A DNA stretch of 64,000 nt from Nostoc sp. FACHB-280 (GCF_014697615.1 NZ_JACJSD010000004.1:62001-126000); one strand, 5' to 3'; counted from the stretch's first letter, positions 50,902 through 60,425 are shown. Notes: generated from the letters alone by a model not told the origin. Made by a program: numbers and translations.

Positions 50902-53136
50902 ATGAGTATCAAGCGTCGGGATTTATTGCTATTAATGGGAGGTAGCGCAAGTGCATTGGCACTGGCTAATCTCACAGGTTGCGGTCAAAAAACAACGACG
51001 CAAAGAAACACATCATCTGTAGGAGAATCGACATTTTCGTTTAAACCCATCAAAGGGCCGATTCCCTTAGAAACAGCAGGCTTTAATCGAGAACAACAAC
51101 AAGTCCAATATAGTAGTTATGAAGTTGTAGATGACTTGGTGCTACCAGAAGGGTTTGGATATCAAGTCATTGCGGCTTGGGGTGATCAAGTCGGAGATTC
51201 GCGGTTTGGTTACAACAACGATTATTTATCGTTTATCTCCACCACAGAAAATGCTGGTTATCTGGCTGTGAATTTTGAGTATATCAGTGCAATTCCTTGG
51301 ATGGAAACCTATCAGCAAGTCATTGGTCAGTCATTACCGTTTGCTGAGGTGAAAGCAGCTTTAGACAGCACAAATACTGGTAAAAATGCCATTAATGCTT
51401 ATGCTTTGCCAGATAATGACCCAGTAAAAGCTCAAATTGCCGAAATTTGTCAAGCAGCCTTAATAGACCAAGGTTTAGGTGTAATTTCCCTGCAAAAAAC
51501 AGCTAATGGCAAGTGGGAAAGAACTAATTCCCCAGCAGATAGACGCATTAGTGGAATTTCGGGCTTAAAGGATAATCGTTATTTAAAAGCCACAGGCCCA
51601 TCCGTGGCAATATTCCGCAAGCAAACAGGTCAGGGGTATATAGATAAACTGGGCGATCGCATTATCGGCACTTTTGGCAACTGTGCGGGGGGAACAACAC
51701 CGTGGGGTACAGTTTTGAGTGCAGAAGAAAACTTTCAAGCCCAAGTCCCGGAACCAGTTTATGCTGATGGTACAGCTTTTAACCCTGAGACATTGCCCTT
51801 TGCTTTGGGTGATGAAGAATTATTTGGCCAAGGAAATGTATTTGGTTTAGCTGGGAATAAATATGGTTGGATTGTGGAAATCGACCCCGCTAACCCCCAA
51901 GACTACGGGACAAAACACACTTGGTTAGGACGTTATCGCCATGAAGCCGTCGGTGTGCGAGTAGAAGCAGGTAAACCACTGGCCTTTTATTCAGGATGCG
52001 ATCGCCGTGGCGGACATATATATAAGTTTGTTAGTCGTGATCAGGTAAAAAATCCCCAAGACAAAGGCAATTCGCGGTTATTACAACAGGGAATGTTGTA
52101 CGCCGCCAAATTCAACGCCGATGGGACTGGTAGCTGGATACCTCTGAAAGCCGAGACACTGGTGAATCCAGATGTGCCGAGTCAGATAGCTGGTAATATC
52201 ATTTTGTTGCCCCTGGGAACCAAAGCTGAAACAACAGACCCAACTGCGGGTTATTTTGCAGTCACAAAAGATGAAGCGATCGCCCAGTACAAACAAAAGT
52301 ATCAAAAACTCGCAGACCTTTACACAGGCAACACCGAAGAAAAGCAAGGCGCAATTTTAATTGATGCACATTACGCTGCTAATGCTGCTGGCGCTACCTG
52401 CACAGCCCGTCCAGAAGATACAGAAGTTGCCCCCAACGGCGATTTATACATCAGTTTTACTTCTGGTGCGCCGGACAAACAAGGTGGTTCGGATGTGCGA
52501 GTGTTTAAAAGTCTTCAAGGTGAAACAGGCTATGAATACGGCTGGGTGATGCGTTTAACCGAAGATAACAACGACCCCGCCGCCATGAGTTTTCGTTGGC
52601 AAATGTTAGCCACAGGCGGAGAACCCACCGCAGGCGGAATGGGTTTTGCCAATCCCGATAATTTATTACTCGACCGTCAAGGTCATGTCTGGATGGTAAC
52701 TGATATTTCCACCACCAAACTCAATAACGCTGTGAATAACCGCAACGCTAGTTTGTCTGGTTTGTTTGGCAATAACTCAATGTGGTTTATTCCTACCAGT
52801 GGCGCAGATGCAGGGAAAGCCTTTTTATTTGCAATGGGGCCAATGGAATGTGAAACTACAGGCCCTTGTTTCACAAATGATCAAACAACTATGTTCTTAT
52901 CTATACAACATCCAGGTGAAACAAATGGCACAAGAAAAAACCAAGCAATAGAAACTAGACAATTTGTGATTACCTCTACCACAGGCGAAGAATTTTTGCA
53001 AACTCGCCAAGTTCCCATTGGTTCTAATTGGCCTGATAAAACACCAAATGCACCACCAAAACCAGCGGTTATCGCTATCACAAAAGCGGCAATATCTACT
53101 AACAAAACATATCAAAATCCTCAATTAGCCACATAA
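50902..53136 (+). CDS. phoX: PhoX-type alkaline phosphatase (Tat-exported)
   Basis: The 744-residue product starts MSIKRRDLLLLMGGSASALALA with a twin-arginine signal, and the Gly-Cys after it (TGCGQ) resembles a lipobox, so it may be lipid-anchored. The rest is the PhoX/DUF839 beta-propeller: FGNCAGGTTPWGTVLSAEEN (metal-binding loop), GRYRHEAVGV, YSGCDRRGGHIYKFV, ATCTARPEDTEVAPNGDLYI. PhoX uses calcium and iron to release phosphate from organic phosphoesters outside the cytoplasm. A Pho box and the SphS/SphR operon directly upstream support phosphate control. Confidence 0.9.
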   Translation: MSIKRRDLLLLMGGSASALALANLTGCGQKTTTQRNTSSVGESTFSFKPIKGPIPLETAGFNREQQQVQYSSYEVVDDLVLPEGFGYQVIAAWGDQVGDSRFGYNNDYLSFISTTENAGYLAVNFEYISAIPWMETYQQVIGQSLPFAEVKAALDSTNTGKNAINAYALPDNDPVKAQIAEICQAALIDQGLGVISLQKTANGKWERTNSPADRRISGISGLKDNRYLKATGPSVAIFRKQTGQGYIDKLGDRIIGTFGNCAGGTTPWGTVLSAEENFQAQVPEPVYADGTAFNPETLPFALGDEELFGQGNVFGLAGNKYGWIVEIDPANPQDYGTKHTWLGRYRHEAVGVRVEAGKPLAFYSGCDRRGGHIYKFVSRDQVKNPQDKGNSRLLQQGMLYAAKFNADGTGSWIPLKAETLVNPDVPSQIAGNIILLPLGTKAETTDPTAGYFAVTKDEAIAQYKQKYQKLADLYTGNTEEKQGAILIDAHYAANAAGATCTARPEDTEVAPNGDLYISFTSGAPDKQGGSDVRVFKSLQGETGYEYGWVMRLTEDNNDPAAMSFRWQMLATGGEPTAGGMGFANPDNLLLDRQGHVWMVTDISTTKLNNAVNNRNASLSGLFGNNSMWFIPTSGADAGKAFLFAMGPMECETTGPCFTNDQTTMFLSIQHPGETNGTRKNQAIETRQFVITSTTGEEFLQTRQVPIGSNWPDKTPNAPPKPAVIAITKAAISTNKTYQNPQLAT

Positions 53137-53271
53137 TCAGCAATCTATTATTTAGCTAAAAATTATTCTGAGTTTATCAAGCAAATAGCTGTTAGGAATT
53201 AGCCTCAATAATTTTGCTGCGATCGCCTTGAGAAAAAATCAAAACTTTCACTAGATCCCATAAAATTTATA

Positions 53272-53892
53272 ATGACATCTACTAGTCTGACACCAACATT
53301 CTCGACCGCATCCATTAGTGAACAATTATCACTAAAAATCTTTGCCCGTAAAGAAATTATTCCCCTGCGAAATGAGGTAATCTGGAGAATAGAACGTGGC
53401 GCAGTTCGTACCCTAACTTGGGCAGAAGATGGAACCTTCATCACTTTAGGTTATTGGGGGCCTGGAGATTTGATTGGCTCTCCCTTATCGAAAGTGAAAC
53501 CCTACCAAATTGAGTGCCTTACCAGCGTAGAGGTAAGTATTGTACCATCTTATCTCTGGCACCAAGATATGGCAGGTTTATTTGCCCATATTCAACAGTC
53601 AGAAGAGCTTTTAAGCATCGTCCATCTCAAACCAATTTCCTTGCGGTTATGGAAATTTTTGGTTTGGCTGAGTGATAAATTTGGACGTAATGTCGAACAA
53701 GATAGAGTTATCGACATCAACATCACCCATCAAGAAATTGCCGAAGTTTTAAACACAACTAGGGTGACAATTACCAGACTATTACAACAATTTGAAGAAG
53801 AAGGGGTCTTGTTAAGATACAAGCGGCGGATTATTTTGCGTTTACCCAATAAATTCACTACCCAAACTATAGTTAAAAACAATGTTTATTAA
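53272..53892 (+). CDS. Crp/Fnr-family transcriptional regulator
   Basis: The 206-residue product has a reduced effector-binding beta domain (IIPLRNEVIWRIERGAVRTL, TLGYWGPGDLIGSPLSK) and a Crp helix-turn-helix (ITHQEIAEVLNTTRVTITRLLQQFEEEG). The phosphate-binding cassette residues of CRP are not evident, so cAMP binding is doubtful. It is of the cyanobacterial small Crp type found in regulators of nutrient response. It lies between phoX and the porin genes on the same strand, which makes those genes candidate targets, by inference only. Confidence 0.85.
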   Translation: MTSTSLTPTFSTASISEQLSLKIFARKEIIPLRNEVIWRIERGAVRTLTWAEDGTFITLGYWGPGDLIGSPLSKVKPYQIECLTSVEVSIVPSYLWHQDMAGLFAHIQQSEELLSIVHLKPISLRLWKFLVWLSDKFGRNVEQDRVIDINITHQEIAEVLNTTRVTITRLLQQFEEEGVLLRYKRRIILRLPNKFTTQTIVKNNVY

Positions 53893-54001
53893 CTTGTGTT
53901 AATTACATCACATCTGTTATATTGATACCTGGAATTATGTGTGTATACCCATAAAACAAGCATCAATTGTAGCTGAAATACATCCATATATTGCACTGGT
54001 G

Positions 54002-54009
54002 GGTGTGAG
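54002..54009 (+). promoter_or_regulatory. GGTGTGAG leader element before porin gene 1 (candidate Yfr1 site)
   Basis: GGTGTGAG followed by TGAGAG lies 22 bases before the ATG. It is complementary to the CUCACACC part of Yfr1. The same element, GGTGTGAG followed by TGAAAG, is 25 bases before the ATG of porin gene 2 (55762-55769), although the sequence between these genes otherwise differs. Confidence 0.45.
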
Positions 54010-54023
54010 TGAGAGTAAAGATA

Positions 54024-55670
54024 ATGAACAAACTTTTTTGGAATGTACTGAAAATTAGTCCAGCAATTTTAGCTGCTTCTTTATTAGCAGCTAATAGTGC
54101 CTTAGCAGGAGAAGCTAACGAACAAATCACAACTGTAGCTCAGTTGTCTGAACAATCAGATAGCATGGCACAAGTAACATCCGTATCACAGTTTTCGGAT
54201 GTACAACCAACAGATTGGGCATTCCAAGCATTACAGTCTTTGGTAGAACGTTATGGATGTATTGCAGGTTATCCCAACGGTACATATCGTGGGAATCGTG
54301 CTTTAACTCGTTATGAGTTTGCGGCTGGTTTGAATGCTTGTTTAGACAGGGTTAACGAACTGATTGCGACAGCAACAGCCGATTTAGTCACCAAAGAAGA
54401 TTTAGCCACATTACAACGTTTACAAGAAGAATTTTCTGCGGAATTGGCAACTTTGCGTGGTCGGGTAGATGCACTAGAAGCCCGCACTTCTGAGTTAGAA
54501 GCAAACCAATTCTCTACTACCACCAAGTTAGTTGGGGAAGCAATTTTTGACGTATCTCAAGCATTTGGTGATAACCAAGCTGTATCGAATCCTCAAACAC
54601 CAACAAGGGATTTAACCTCCAACACTACTTTTGACTACCGGGCGCGTTTAAATCTATTAAGCAGCTTCACAGGTACAGATCAACTGCAAGTCCGGTTACA
54701 AGCTGGTAATATCGCCAACAACAGAGGTGTAACTGGTACAAGTCAAACCCGCTTATCCTTTGCTGACCCCACTGACAACCAAGTTCAAGTTGATAAAATT
54801 AACTACGCTTTCAATTTGAGCGATTATATTCGGGTGAAAGTTGATGCTAACACTGGGGAGTTATGGGAAAACGTCAATGTCTTCAACCCAGATTTTAGAA
54901 GCAGTGGTACAGGTTCAATTTCACGTTACGGACGTTTCAGCCCAATTTATCGTGTAGGTTCTGGCGGCGCTGGCTTAACGGTTACTCTTAACCCTAAAGG
55001 TGCTATTACCTTCACCGGAGCTTATTTAGCATCTAAAGCTAGTACTCCCGATGCAGGTTTTGGCTTGTTCAACGGTGACTATGCGGCTTTTGGACAACTA
55101 GAATTTAAGCCTAGCAAAGCCTTTAACATTGGTTTTGCCTACGCCCATACTTACGACGGTGCTAGAACTTCACCTGCTGGTACTGCAAGCAACGCTGTCA
55201 ACTTCATCGGCAATACTGGTAGTGCATTTGCAATTAGCCCCTTTGGTACTGGTGTTGCTACCACAGGTAATCACTACGGTATCCAAGCCAGCTTTAAACC
55301 TAATGATAAGTTGACAATTGGTGGTTGGGCTGGTTACTCCAATGCTATAGCTGAAGATAGTACAGCTACCATCAGAAGAGGACAAAATGCAGATATTGTC
55401 TACTGGGCTGGAACCTTAGCACTCAGAGACTTTGGGAAAGAAGGTAACGTACTGGGTCTAGTATTCGGTCAGCAGCCAACAGTTACAGATACACCTGTTG
55501 CTAATCGTAGAGATGGAGATACTGCTTATCATTTGGAGGGTCTCTACAAAATCAAAGTTAACAACAATATTCAAGTAACTCCTGGCTTGTTGGTGATTTT
55601 CAACCCTGAAAATAACGACAACAACGATACTATCTACGTAGGTACACTCCGCACAACTTTCACTTTCTAA
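54024..55670 (+). CDS. SLH-domain OprB-type porin 1
   Basis: I start at ATG 54024 (548 residues); the frame is open upstream from a GTG inside the leader. A signal peptide (to about LAGEA, residue 30) is followed by an SLH domain (DVQPTDWAFQALQSLVERYG, TRYEFAAGLNACLDRV), a coiled coil (about 125-155, LQEEFSAELATLRGRVDALE) and an outer-membrane beta barrel ending in TLRTTFTF with a terminal Phe. SLH attaches to pyruvylated wall polysaccharide, the coiled coil spans the periplasm. Family members pass sugars, ions or iron. The gene is followed by a paralogue; the first 180 residues are almost identical, the barrels differ. Confidence 0.9.
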   Translation: MNKLFWNVLKISPAILAASLLAANSALAGEANEQITTVAQLSEQSDSMAQVTSVSQFSDVQPTDWAFQALQSLVERYGCIAGYPNGTYRGNRALTRYEFAAGLNACLDRVNELIATATADLVTKEDLATLQRLQEEFSAELATLRGRVDALEARTSELEANQFSTTTKLVGEAIFDVSQAFGDNQAVSNPQTPTRDLTSNTTFDYRARLNLLSSFTGTDQLQVRLQAGNIANNRGVTGTSQTRLSFADPTDNQVQVDKINYAFNLSDYIRVKVDANTGELWENVNVFNPDFRSSGTGSISRYGRFSPIYRVGSGGAGLTVTLNPKGAITFTGAYLASKASTPDAGFGLFNGDYAAFGQLEFKPSKAFNIGFAYAHTYDGARTSPAGTASNAVNFIGNTGSAFAISPFGTGVATTGNHYGIQASFKPNDKLTIGGWAGYSNAIAEDSTATIRRGQNADIVYWAGTLALRDFGKEGNVLGLVFGQQPTVTDTPVANRRDGDTAYHLEGLYKIKVNNNIQVTPGLLVIFNPENNDNNDTIYVGTLRTTFTF

Positions 55671-55761
55671 AATCACACTTACGTGATATAATAAAAACAA
55701 AGTTTATGGGTATTTTCCCTTAAAAAATAATAAGGGATGTACCCATAAATTTTGACGGTAT

Positions 55762-55769
55762 GGTGTGAG
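55762..55769 (+). promoter_or_regulatory. GGTGTGAG leader element before porin gene 2 (candidate Yfr1 site)
   Basis: GGTGTGAG followed by TGAAAG, 25 bases before the ATG at 55787, matches the leader element of porin gene 1 in sequence and position. Confidence 0.45.
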
Positions 55770-55786
55770 TGAAAGCAAACAAAATC

Positions 55787-57427
55787 ATGAAAAATTCTTT
55801 CTGGAATGTACTGCGAGTTAGTCCAGCAGTTTTGGCTGCGTCTTTACTAGCGGCTAACAGTGCTTTAGCAGGAGAAGCTAATGAACAAATCACAACTGTT
55901 GCACAATTAACCCAACAAAACGACAGCATGGGTCAAGTGACATCCGTATCACAGTTTTCGGATGTACAACCAACAGATTGGGCATTCCAAGCATTACAGT
56001 CCTTAGTAGAGCGTTACGGATGTATTGCAGGTTATCCCAACGGTACATATCGTGGGAATCGTGCTTTAACTCGTTATGAGTTTGCGGCTGGTTTGAATGC
56101 TTGTTTAGACAGAGTTAATGAACTAATTGCTACAGCCACAGCCGATTTAGTTACTAAAGAAGATTTAGCCACATTACAGCGTTTACAAGAAGAATTTTCT
56201 GCGGAATTGGCAACTCTGCGCGGTCGGGTAGATGCACTGGAAGCCCGCACTGCTGAGTTAGAAGCAAATCAATTTTCTACTACTACCAAGCTAGTTGGGG
56301 AAGCTATTTTTACCATAGCAGCACCTTTCGGGGATGACCGCGCTGATACAGACACTAATCGCAACAACAACCGTGATTTAGATAGCAACATTATTTTTGC
56401 TGACCGGGTGCGGTTGAACTTGTACACCAGCTTCACAGGTTCAGACAGATTGCAAACTCGTTTGCAAGCTCGAAATCTCACGCCATTTGGTACTGCTGTT
56501 ACAGGAACCAACATGACTCGCTTAGGCCATGATGGTGACAACGGAAACGAGGTTGAAATTGATAAACTCAACTATGAATTCAACCTGGTGAGTGATGCAG
56601 TGCGAGTCAAGGTTGATGCGTTTGGTGCGGAACTTTGGAACAACATTAACGTATTCAACCCAGACTTTAGAAGTAGCGGTACAGGTGCTTTATCCCGCTA
56701 CGGACGTTTCAGCCCAATTTATCGTGCATCATCTCCTGGTGGTGCTGGTTTGACAGTCACAGTCAACCCCAAAGGGCCTATCAGCTTAACAGGTGCCTAT
56801 CTTGCACCTAACGCTAGTGACCCCAGCCAAGGTAATGGTCTGTTCAACGGATCTAATGCCTACTTTGGTCAAATAGACTTCAAACCCAGCAAACAGATCA
56901 ACGTTGGTTTTGCATACTCTCATACCTATCAAAATGATAGTCCCACTGTAGACGGTATTGATGTAAACCTTTTTGGTAGCCAAGGTAGTTCTCTTTCCAA
57001 CAGACCTTTTGGTAATATTGCTACCTCTGCTAATAACTACAGTTTCATGGCTAACTTCCGCCCCACCGATAAGATTGGCGTTGGTGGTTGGGTAGGCTAC
57101 ACGGATGCACAGGTTGAACAGGGTACAACCTCCGGTAGTGCAGATATTTGGTACTGGGCTGCTAATTTATCTATCAAAGACCTGGGTAGAGAAGGCAACA
57201 CTTTGGGTATCATTTTTGGTCAACCACCCAAAGTTACTGACCTGAATTTTGGTACTAGAGCAAATACTGACAGAGACACTTCTTACCATTTAGAAGGTCT
57301 TTATAAAATCAAAGTCAGCGATAACATCTTAGTCACTCCTGGCTTGTTAGTAATCTTCAACCCAGAACATAACGACAACAACGATACTATCTACGTAGGT
57401 ACACTCCGCACAACTTTCACTTTCTAG
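55787..57427 (+). CDS. SLH-domain OprB-type porin 2
   Basis: From ATG 55787 the product is 546 residues, with the same signal peptide, SLH domain, coiled coil and C-terminal TLRTTFTF as its upstream neighbour. The DNA of the first 500 bases is also very similar, pointing to a recent duplication or gene conversion; the barrel from about residue 185 on has diverged, with different loops (RADTDTNRNNNRDLDSN against AVSNPQTPTRDLTSN). The two porins may differ in solute choice. The wall-binding SLH domain fits with csaB at 41.5 kb. A terminator follows at 57452. Confidence 0.9.
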   Translation: MKNSFWNVLRVSPAVLAASLLAANSALAGEANEQITTVAQLTQQNDSMGQVTSVSQFSDVQPTDWAFQALQSLVERYGCIAGYPNGTYRGNRALTRYEFAAGLNACLDRVNELIATATADLVTKEDLATLQRLQEEFSAELATLRGRVDALEARTAELEANQFSTTTKLVGEAIFTIAAPFGDDRADTDTNRNNNRDLDSNIIFADRVRLNLYTSFTGSDRLQTRLQARNLTPFGTAVTGTNMTRLGHDGDNGNEVEIDKLNYEFNLVSDAVRVKVDAFGAELWNNINVFNPDFRSSGTGALSRYGRFSPIYRASSPGGAGLTVTVNPKGPISLTGAYLAPNASDPSQGNGLFNGSNAYFGQIDFKPSKQINVGFAYSHTYQNDSPTVDGIDVNLFGSQGSSLSNRPFGNIATSANNYSFMANFRPTDKIGVGGWVGYTDAQVEQGTTSGSADIWYWAANLSIKDLGREGNTLGIIFGQPPKVTDLNFGTRANTDRDTSYHLEGLYKIKVSDNILVTPGLLVIFNPEHNDNNDTIYVGTLRTTFTF

Positions 57428-57451
57428 ATTTCAGTTTTGGATGAGATGAAT

Positions 57452-57477
57452 AAAACCCCGCTTAAAGGTGGGGTTTT
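57452..57477 (+). terminator. Terminator of porin gene 2
   Basis: AAAACCCC pairs with GGGGTTTT around a 10-base loop, followed by ATTTATT. Confidence 0.82.
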
Positions 57478-57503
57478 ATTTATTAAGAGCATTCGTGAAG
57501 AAC

Positions 57504-57536
57504 AGATCCCCGACTTCTTTGAGAAGTCGGGGATCT
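57504..57536. repeat. AGATCCCCGACTTCTT palindrome, copy 2
   Basis: Same palindrome as 50732-50764 with one base changed in the loop (TTG instead of TTA). It lies 16 bases from the stop codon of the convergent zinc-ribbon gene. Confidence 0.88.
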
Positions 57537-57551
57537 GATGTCTCTCGATTT

Positions 57552-57812
57552 TCACAAATTCAAGTTATCTTCTGGTTTGACTAAATCTGATGGCGGTCTG
57601 TCGCTACTCCAAGCCCACCACGCACAACCACAATGGCAGTGATAAAACTCTTGCCATTTGCGGCGATGTTCTTCTGAGAATACAGGCGATCGCCGATTGA
57701 TCCAAACCTGTAATGCTTCTAAACTACTAGAACGGCAAGTTGGACAGCAAAATTCATAGGCGTGAACTGCCTCGGATGTCCATTCAGGTGGGATGGGAGC
57801 AAAAGCGTCCAT
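57552..57812 (-). CDS. Small zinc-ribbon protein, unknown function
   Basis: The 86-residue product has FCCPTCRSSS and YHCHCGCAWW: two Cys pairs about 35 residues apart, which should bind one zinc as a ribbon. The rest is polar with several Trp (INRRSPVFSEEHRRKWQEF). No signal peptide or span. It looks like a cyanobacterial family of unknown role; the ribbon suggests nucleic-acid or protein contacts. It stands alone between two copies of the AGATCCCCG palindrome. Confidence 0.75.
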   Translation of the reverse strand: MDAFAPIPPEWTSEAVHAYEFCCPTCRSSSLEALQVWINRRSPVFSEEHRRKWQEFYHCHCGCAWWAWSSDRPPSDLVKPEDNLNL

Positions 57813-57931
57813 GTAATTTAAAATTTAATCTCAGTAGGCAGCATATCAGCCCGAATTAATATATATCTGTTTATCTGGTATTTTGCTAAATTCGTCTGTT
57901 TTTTTACAACTCTTAATTTCGCTAAAGGTCA

Positions 57932-57964
57932 AGATCCCCGACTTCTTTGAGAAGTCGGGGATCT
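57932..57964. repeat. AGATCCCCGACTTCTT palindrome, copy 3
   Basis: Identical to copy 2, 428 bases away. It lies 55 bases upstream of the DUF3318 gene's ATG and could sit in its leader. Confidence 0.88.
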
Positions 57965-58018
57965 GAACATCTCAATTTTTCATCAAAACTAACCACAACA
58001 GTCGCAAATAACATAAAG

Positions 58019-58633
58019 ATGGAACAAAATGCTGAAATTCGTCGGTTGTTAGATGTCATGCCGGCTTCGGGGAGAATGACACTTAAAATCGTCAGTAAAC
58101 CAGAGCAGGCACAAGTAATTGATGCTACTTTTCCTCTACCTTGGCAACAGTATAGACCGATATGTATTAATTTTGATTTGTGGGGACGTTTAACTAAGCC
58201 ACAACGGGATTTATTGCTGTTGCAGAAGGTGAGTTGGTTGAGTGGGGTGAGATGGTTTAAACCGGATATTTATCAAGGTGTTGTGCTGCTGGGGTTGTTG
58301 GCGGGATTAATTGAATCGTCACAGTCAGATGCTGTGGGTGTGGGTGTGGCTGTGGGATTAAGTGCGATCGCAGCTTTCCGCATTTGGCGCAGCAATAAAT
58401 CATCAGAGTCAGAGTTAAATGCAGATAAAGCAGCCATTAAAATAGCCCAACGCCGGGGTTATTCGGAAACAGAAGCAGCACAATTTTTACTCTCTGCAAT
58501 TGAAGCCGTAGCCAAAATAGAAAAACGTTCTGGGTTAGATTTTACCGAGTTAATTCGTTGTCAAAATTTGCGAGCGATCGCAGGTTTATCACCTGTGGGT
58601 ATACCGGAGTTTTTTAACGCAGAGGAACGCTAA
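58019..58633 (+). CDS. DUF3318 family protein
   Basis: I start at ATG 58019 (204 residues, MEQNAEIRRLLDVMPASGRM); the frame open upstream is only the palindrome. The family signature LLDVMPASGRMTLKIVSKPEQ, then PICINFDLWGRLTKPQRDLLLL is clear. Two weak membrane segments (IYQGVVLLGLLAGLIES and AVGVGVAVGLSAIAAF, about 93-130) follow, then a helical cytoplasmic C-terminus (YSETEAAQFLLSAIEAVAKIEKRS). A conserved but uncharacterised cyanobacterial protein. Confidence 0.82.
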   Translation: MEQNAEIRRLLDVMPASGRMTLKIVSKPEQAQVIDATFPLPWQQYRPICINFDLWGRLTKPQRDLLLLQKVSWLSGVRWFKPDIYQGVVLLGLLAGLIESSQSDAVGVGVAVGLSAIAAFRIWRSNKSSESELNADKAAIKIAQRRGYSETEAAQFLLSAIEAVAKIEKRSGLDFTELIRCQNLRAIAGLSPVGIPEFFNAEER

Positions 58634-58658
58634 GGTATGTGGGGAGAATAACAAATGA

Positions 58659-60425
58659 CTATTCACAATGATAAATCTTGTATTCATAGCCGTTAACTGC
58701 TGGTAAAGATTTAGTTTCAGCAATACATTTTTCGGTTTCTGCTGCTATGGGTGCATGAAAATTTACTAACCACAAATCAAAAGGTTTTGGTAGAGTTTTT
58801 AAAATATTATTGAGAGTGTTTGTAGATTTATTTGGGTCTTGGTCTTGATGAGCAAGAATAAATTGTATTGATGGTGAGGGTTGGTTTTGAATTTTCCATT
58901 CTCTGGCAACACCCATCATTTCACCAATCTGCACATGAGTAATTTGAGTAGTAGCAATTACCACCGGAACTTGGGATGTTTGCCTGATAAGTTGTAAAAA
59001 TAAATCAGGGCGATAGTATTTTTGATAGCCTAAATTACAAATTACAGTTACAGCACTACAAAACCCCATCAGCCAAATTATAGCTAGGGCTTGTTGACCT
59101 GTAATTTTATAATTATTTTGCTGAGTTTGCCAACGAACTGCTAAACTTGCGCCGAGTAAAAGAATGACAGCCGGAAAATAAACAAAGTTATAACGTGCGC
59201 CTCTGGTTAAATCAATTCCCAGGAAATAAGTAAAGACAAAAAATAAAGCGATCGCAGCTAAAATAATCCCCCAAATCACCTGAGTTTCTGGTTGTTGTAA
59301 TTGTACTTTGATTCCCCGAATCAATATTGGTAAAAACCAAATAAAGAAAACCAACATTACTAAACCAGAAATTAAAATAATTGCTAGTTTTGGTGATTCA
59401 ATTGGCAGTAAAAACAGCATTGTCACCCAAGCAGCAAAGGCTTGAAAAAATGGGTTTAACCACTCAAAACCTTGGCGCGGTTGTTGTATCCAATCGGTTA
59501 ATTTATCGCCATAATTATTCTGTAAAAATATGGGTACCCAAACTATCCCAGAAACAGCAGTACCAGCAGCAACCGCATAAATTCGCCGCCAAGGTGGAGA
59601 GATAAAATTACGTTGTCGCCAGCCGAGGAAAAGTAATACTAAAGCTTCACTACCAAGAGTAAGAACAAAAAAGTAATGTGTCGCAATTCCGAAAGCGTTA
59701 ATTACTACCCAAGCTAGTGCTGTGGTGATGGGTAACGGTGTGCGATTTTGAATGTGGCGTGTAGCGATAATGAAGCAAGCCAAAGATGCAATTACCCACA
59801 AAATTGCTAAAGTGTAATGACGTGCTTCTTGGGCTAAAAAAATTGCGTAAGGTGATACCGCCATTATGGCAGCAGCGATATGTGCAATCAAGCGAGAACG
59901 AAAAGTTAGCCATCCTAAACCATAAATAGCGGGAATAGATATCGCACCAAAGATTGCAGCGAGCGATCGCGCCCCCCATAATGAAACTAGACCTTGTTGT
60001 GTCGGAAATAACTGCATCCACCAATGAGCCAAGAAAAAATATAGTGGCGGATGATTAGTTTCGTGGCTCAAGTGCATCCAAACATCTTGGATAGTATCAC
60101 TTGCTTGGGGTTGTAATGGTTGTAATAAAATATCAGGTGCGATCGCTTGGTCTAAGGGTACTGGTAAAAAACTATTCCCCAAGCTAAACACTAAAGTCGA
60201 AAATTCATCAGTCCAAGGCGGTTTAGCTGTTAAATTAGTTAACCGCAAACCCAGACCAATCAAAAACCACAGCAGTAACAGCAAAGGATGAAACCAGCGA
60301 CTATTAGTCACAAAATGCCAATGTCCCGACATGGTTTGTGGGGTAACGCGGCGGTTAGCAAAGGTAGATAACAACAGGATCGCATTTTTGTAAAACTTCG
60401 ATGCACTCCAAAACAAAACTTTCAT
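58659..60425 (-). CDS. Glycosyltransferase family 39-like membrane protein
   Basis: The 588-residue product has about 11-12 spans. After the first span comes LTAKPPWTDEFSTLVFS, with the Asp-Glu pair of GT39/ArnT-type enzymes, then WMHLSHETNHPPLYFFLAHWWM, the usual second motif. Such enzymes move a sugar from a polyprenyl phosphate donor onto a protein or lipid on the outer face of the membrane. The C-terminal 130 residues form a soluble domain. The next gene on the same strand encodes a polyprenyl-phosphate sugar synthase with GtrA domain, which would make the donor; the two are about 120 bases apart. Confidence 0.85.
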   Translation of the reverse strand: MKVLFWSASKFYKNAILLLSTFANRRVTPQTMSGHWHFVTNSRWFHPLLLLLWFLIGLGLRLTNLTAKPPWTDEFSTLVFSLGNSFLPVPLDQAIAPDILLQPLQPQASDTIQDVWMHLSHETNHPPLYFFLAHWWMQLFPTQQGLVSLWGARSLAAIFGAISIPAIYGLGWLTFRSRLIAHIAAAIMAVSPYAIFLAQEARHYTLAILWVIASLACFIIATRHIQNRTPLPITTALAWVVINAFGIATHYFFVLTLGSEALVLLFLGWRQRNFISPPWRRIYAVAAGTAVSGIVWVPIFLQNNYGDKLTDWIQQPRQGFEWLNPFFQAFAAWVTMLFLLPIESPKLAIILISGLVMLVFFIWFLPILIRGIKVQLQQPETQVIWGIILAAIALFFVFTYFLGIDLTRGARYNFVYFPAVILLLGASLAVRWQTQQNNYKITGQQALAIIWLMGFCSAVTVICNLGYQKYYRPDLFLQLIRQTSQVPVVIATTQITHVQIGEMMGVAREWKIQNQPSPSIQFILAHQDQDPNKSTNTLNNILKTLPKPFDLWLVNFHAPIAAETEKCIAETKSLPAVNGYEYKIYHCE

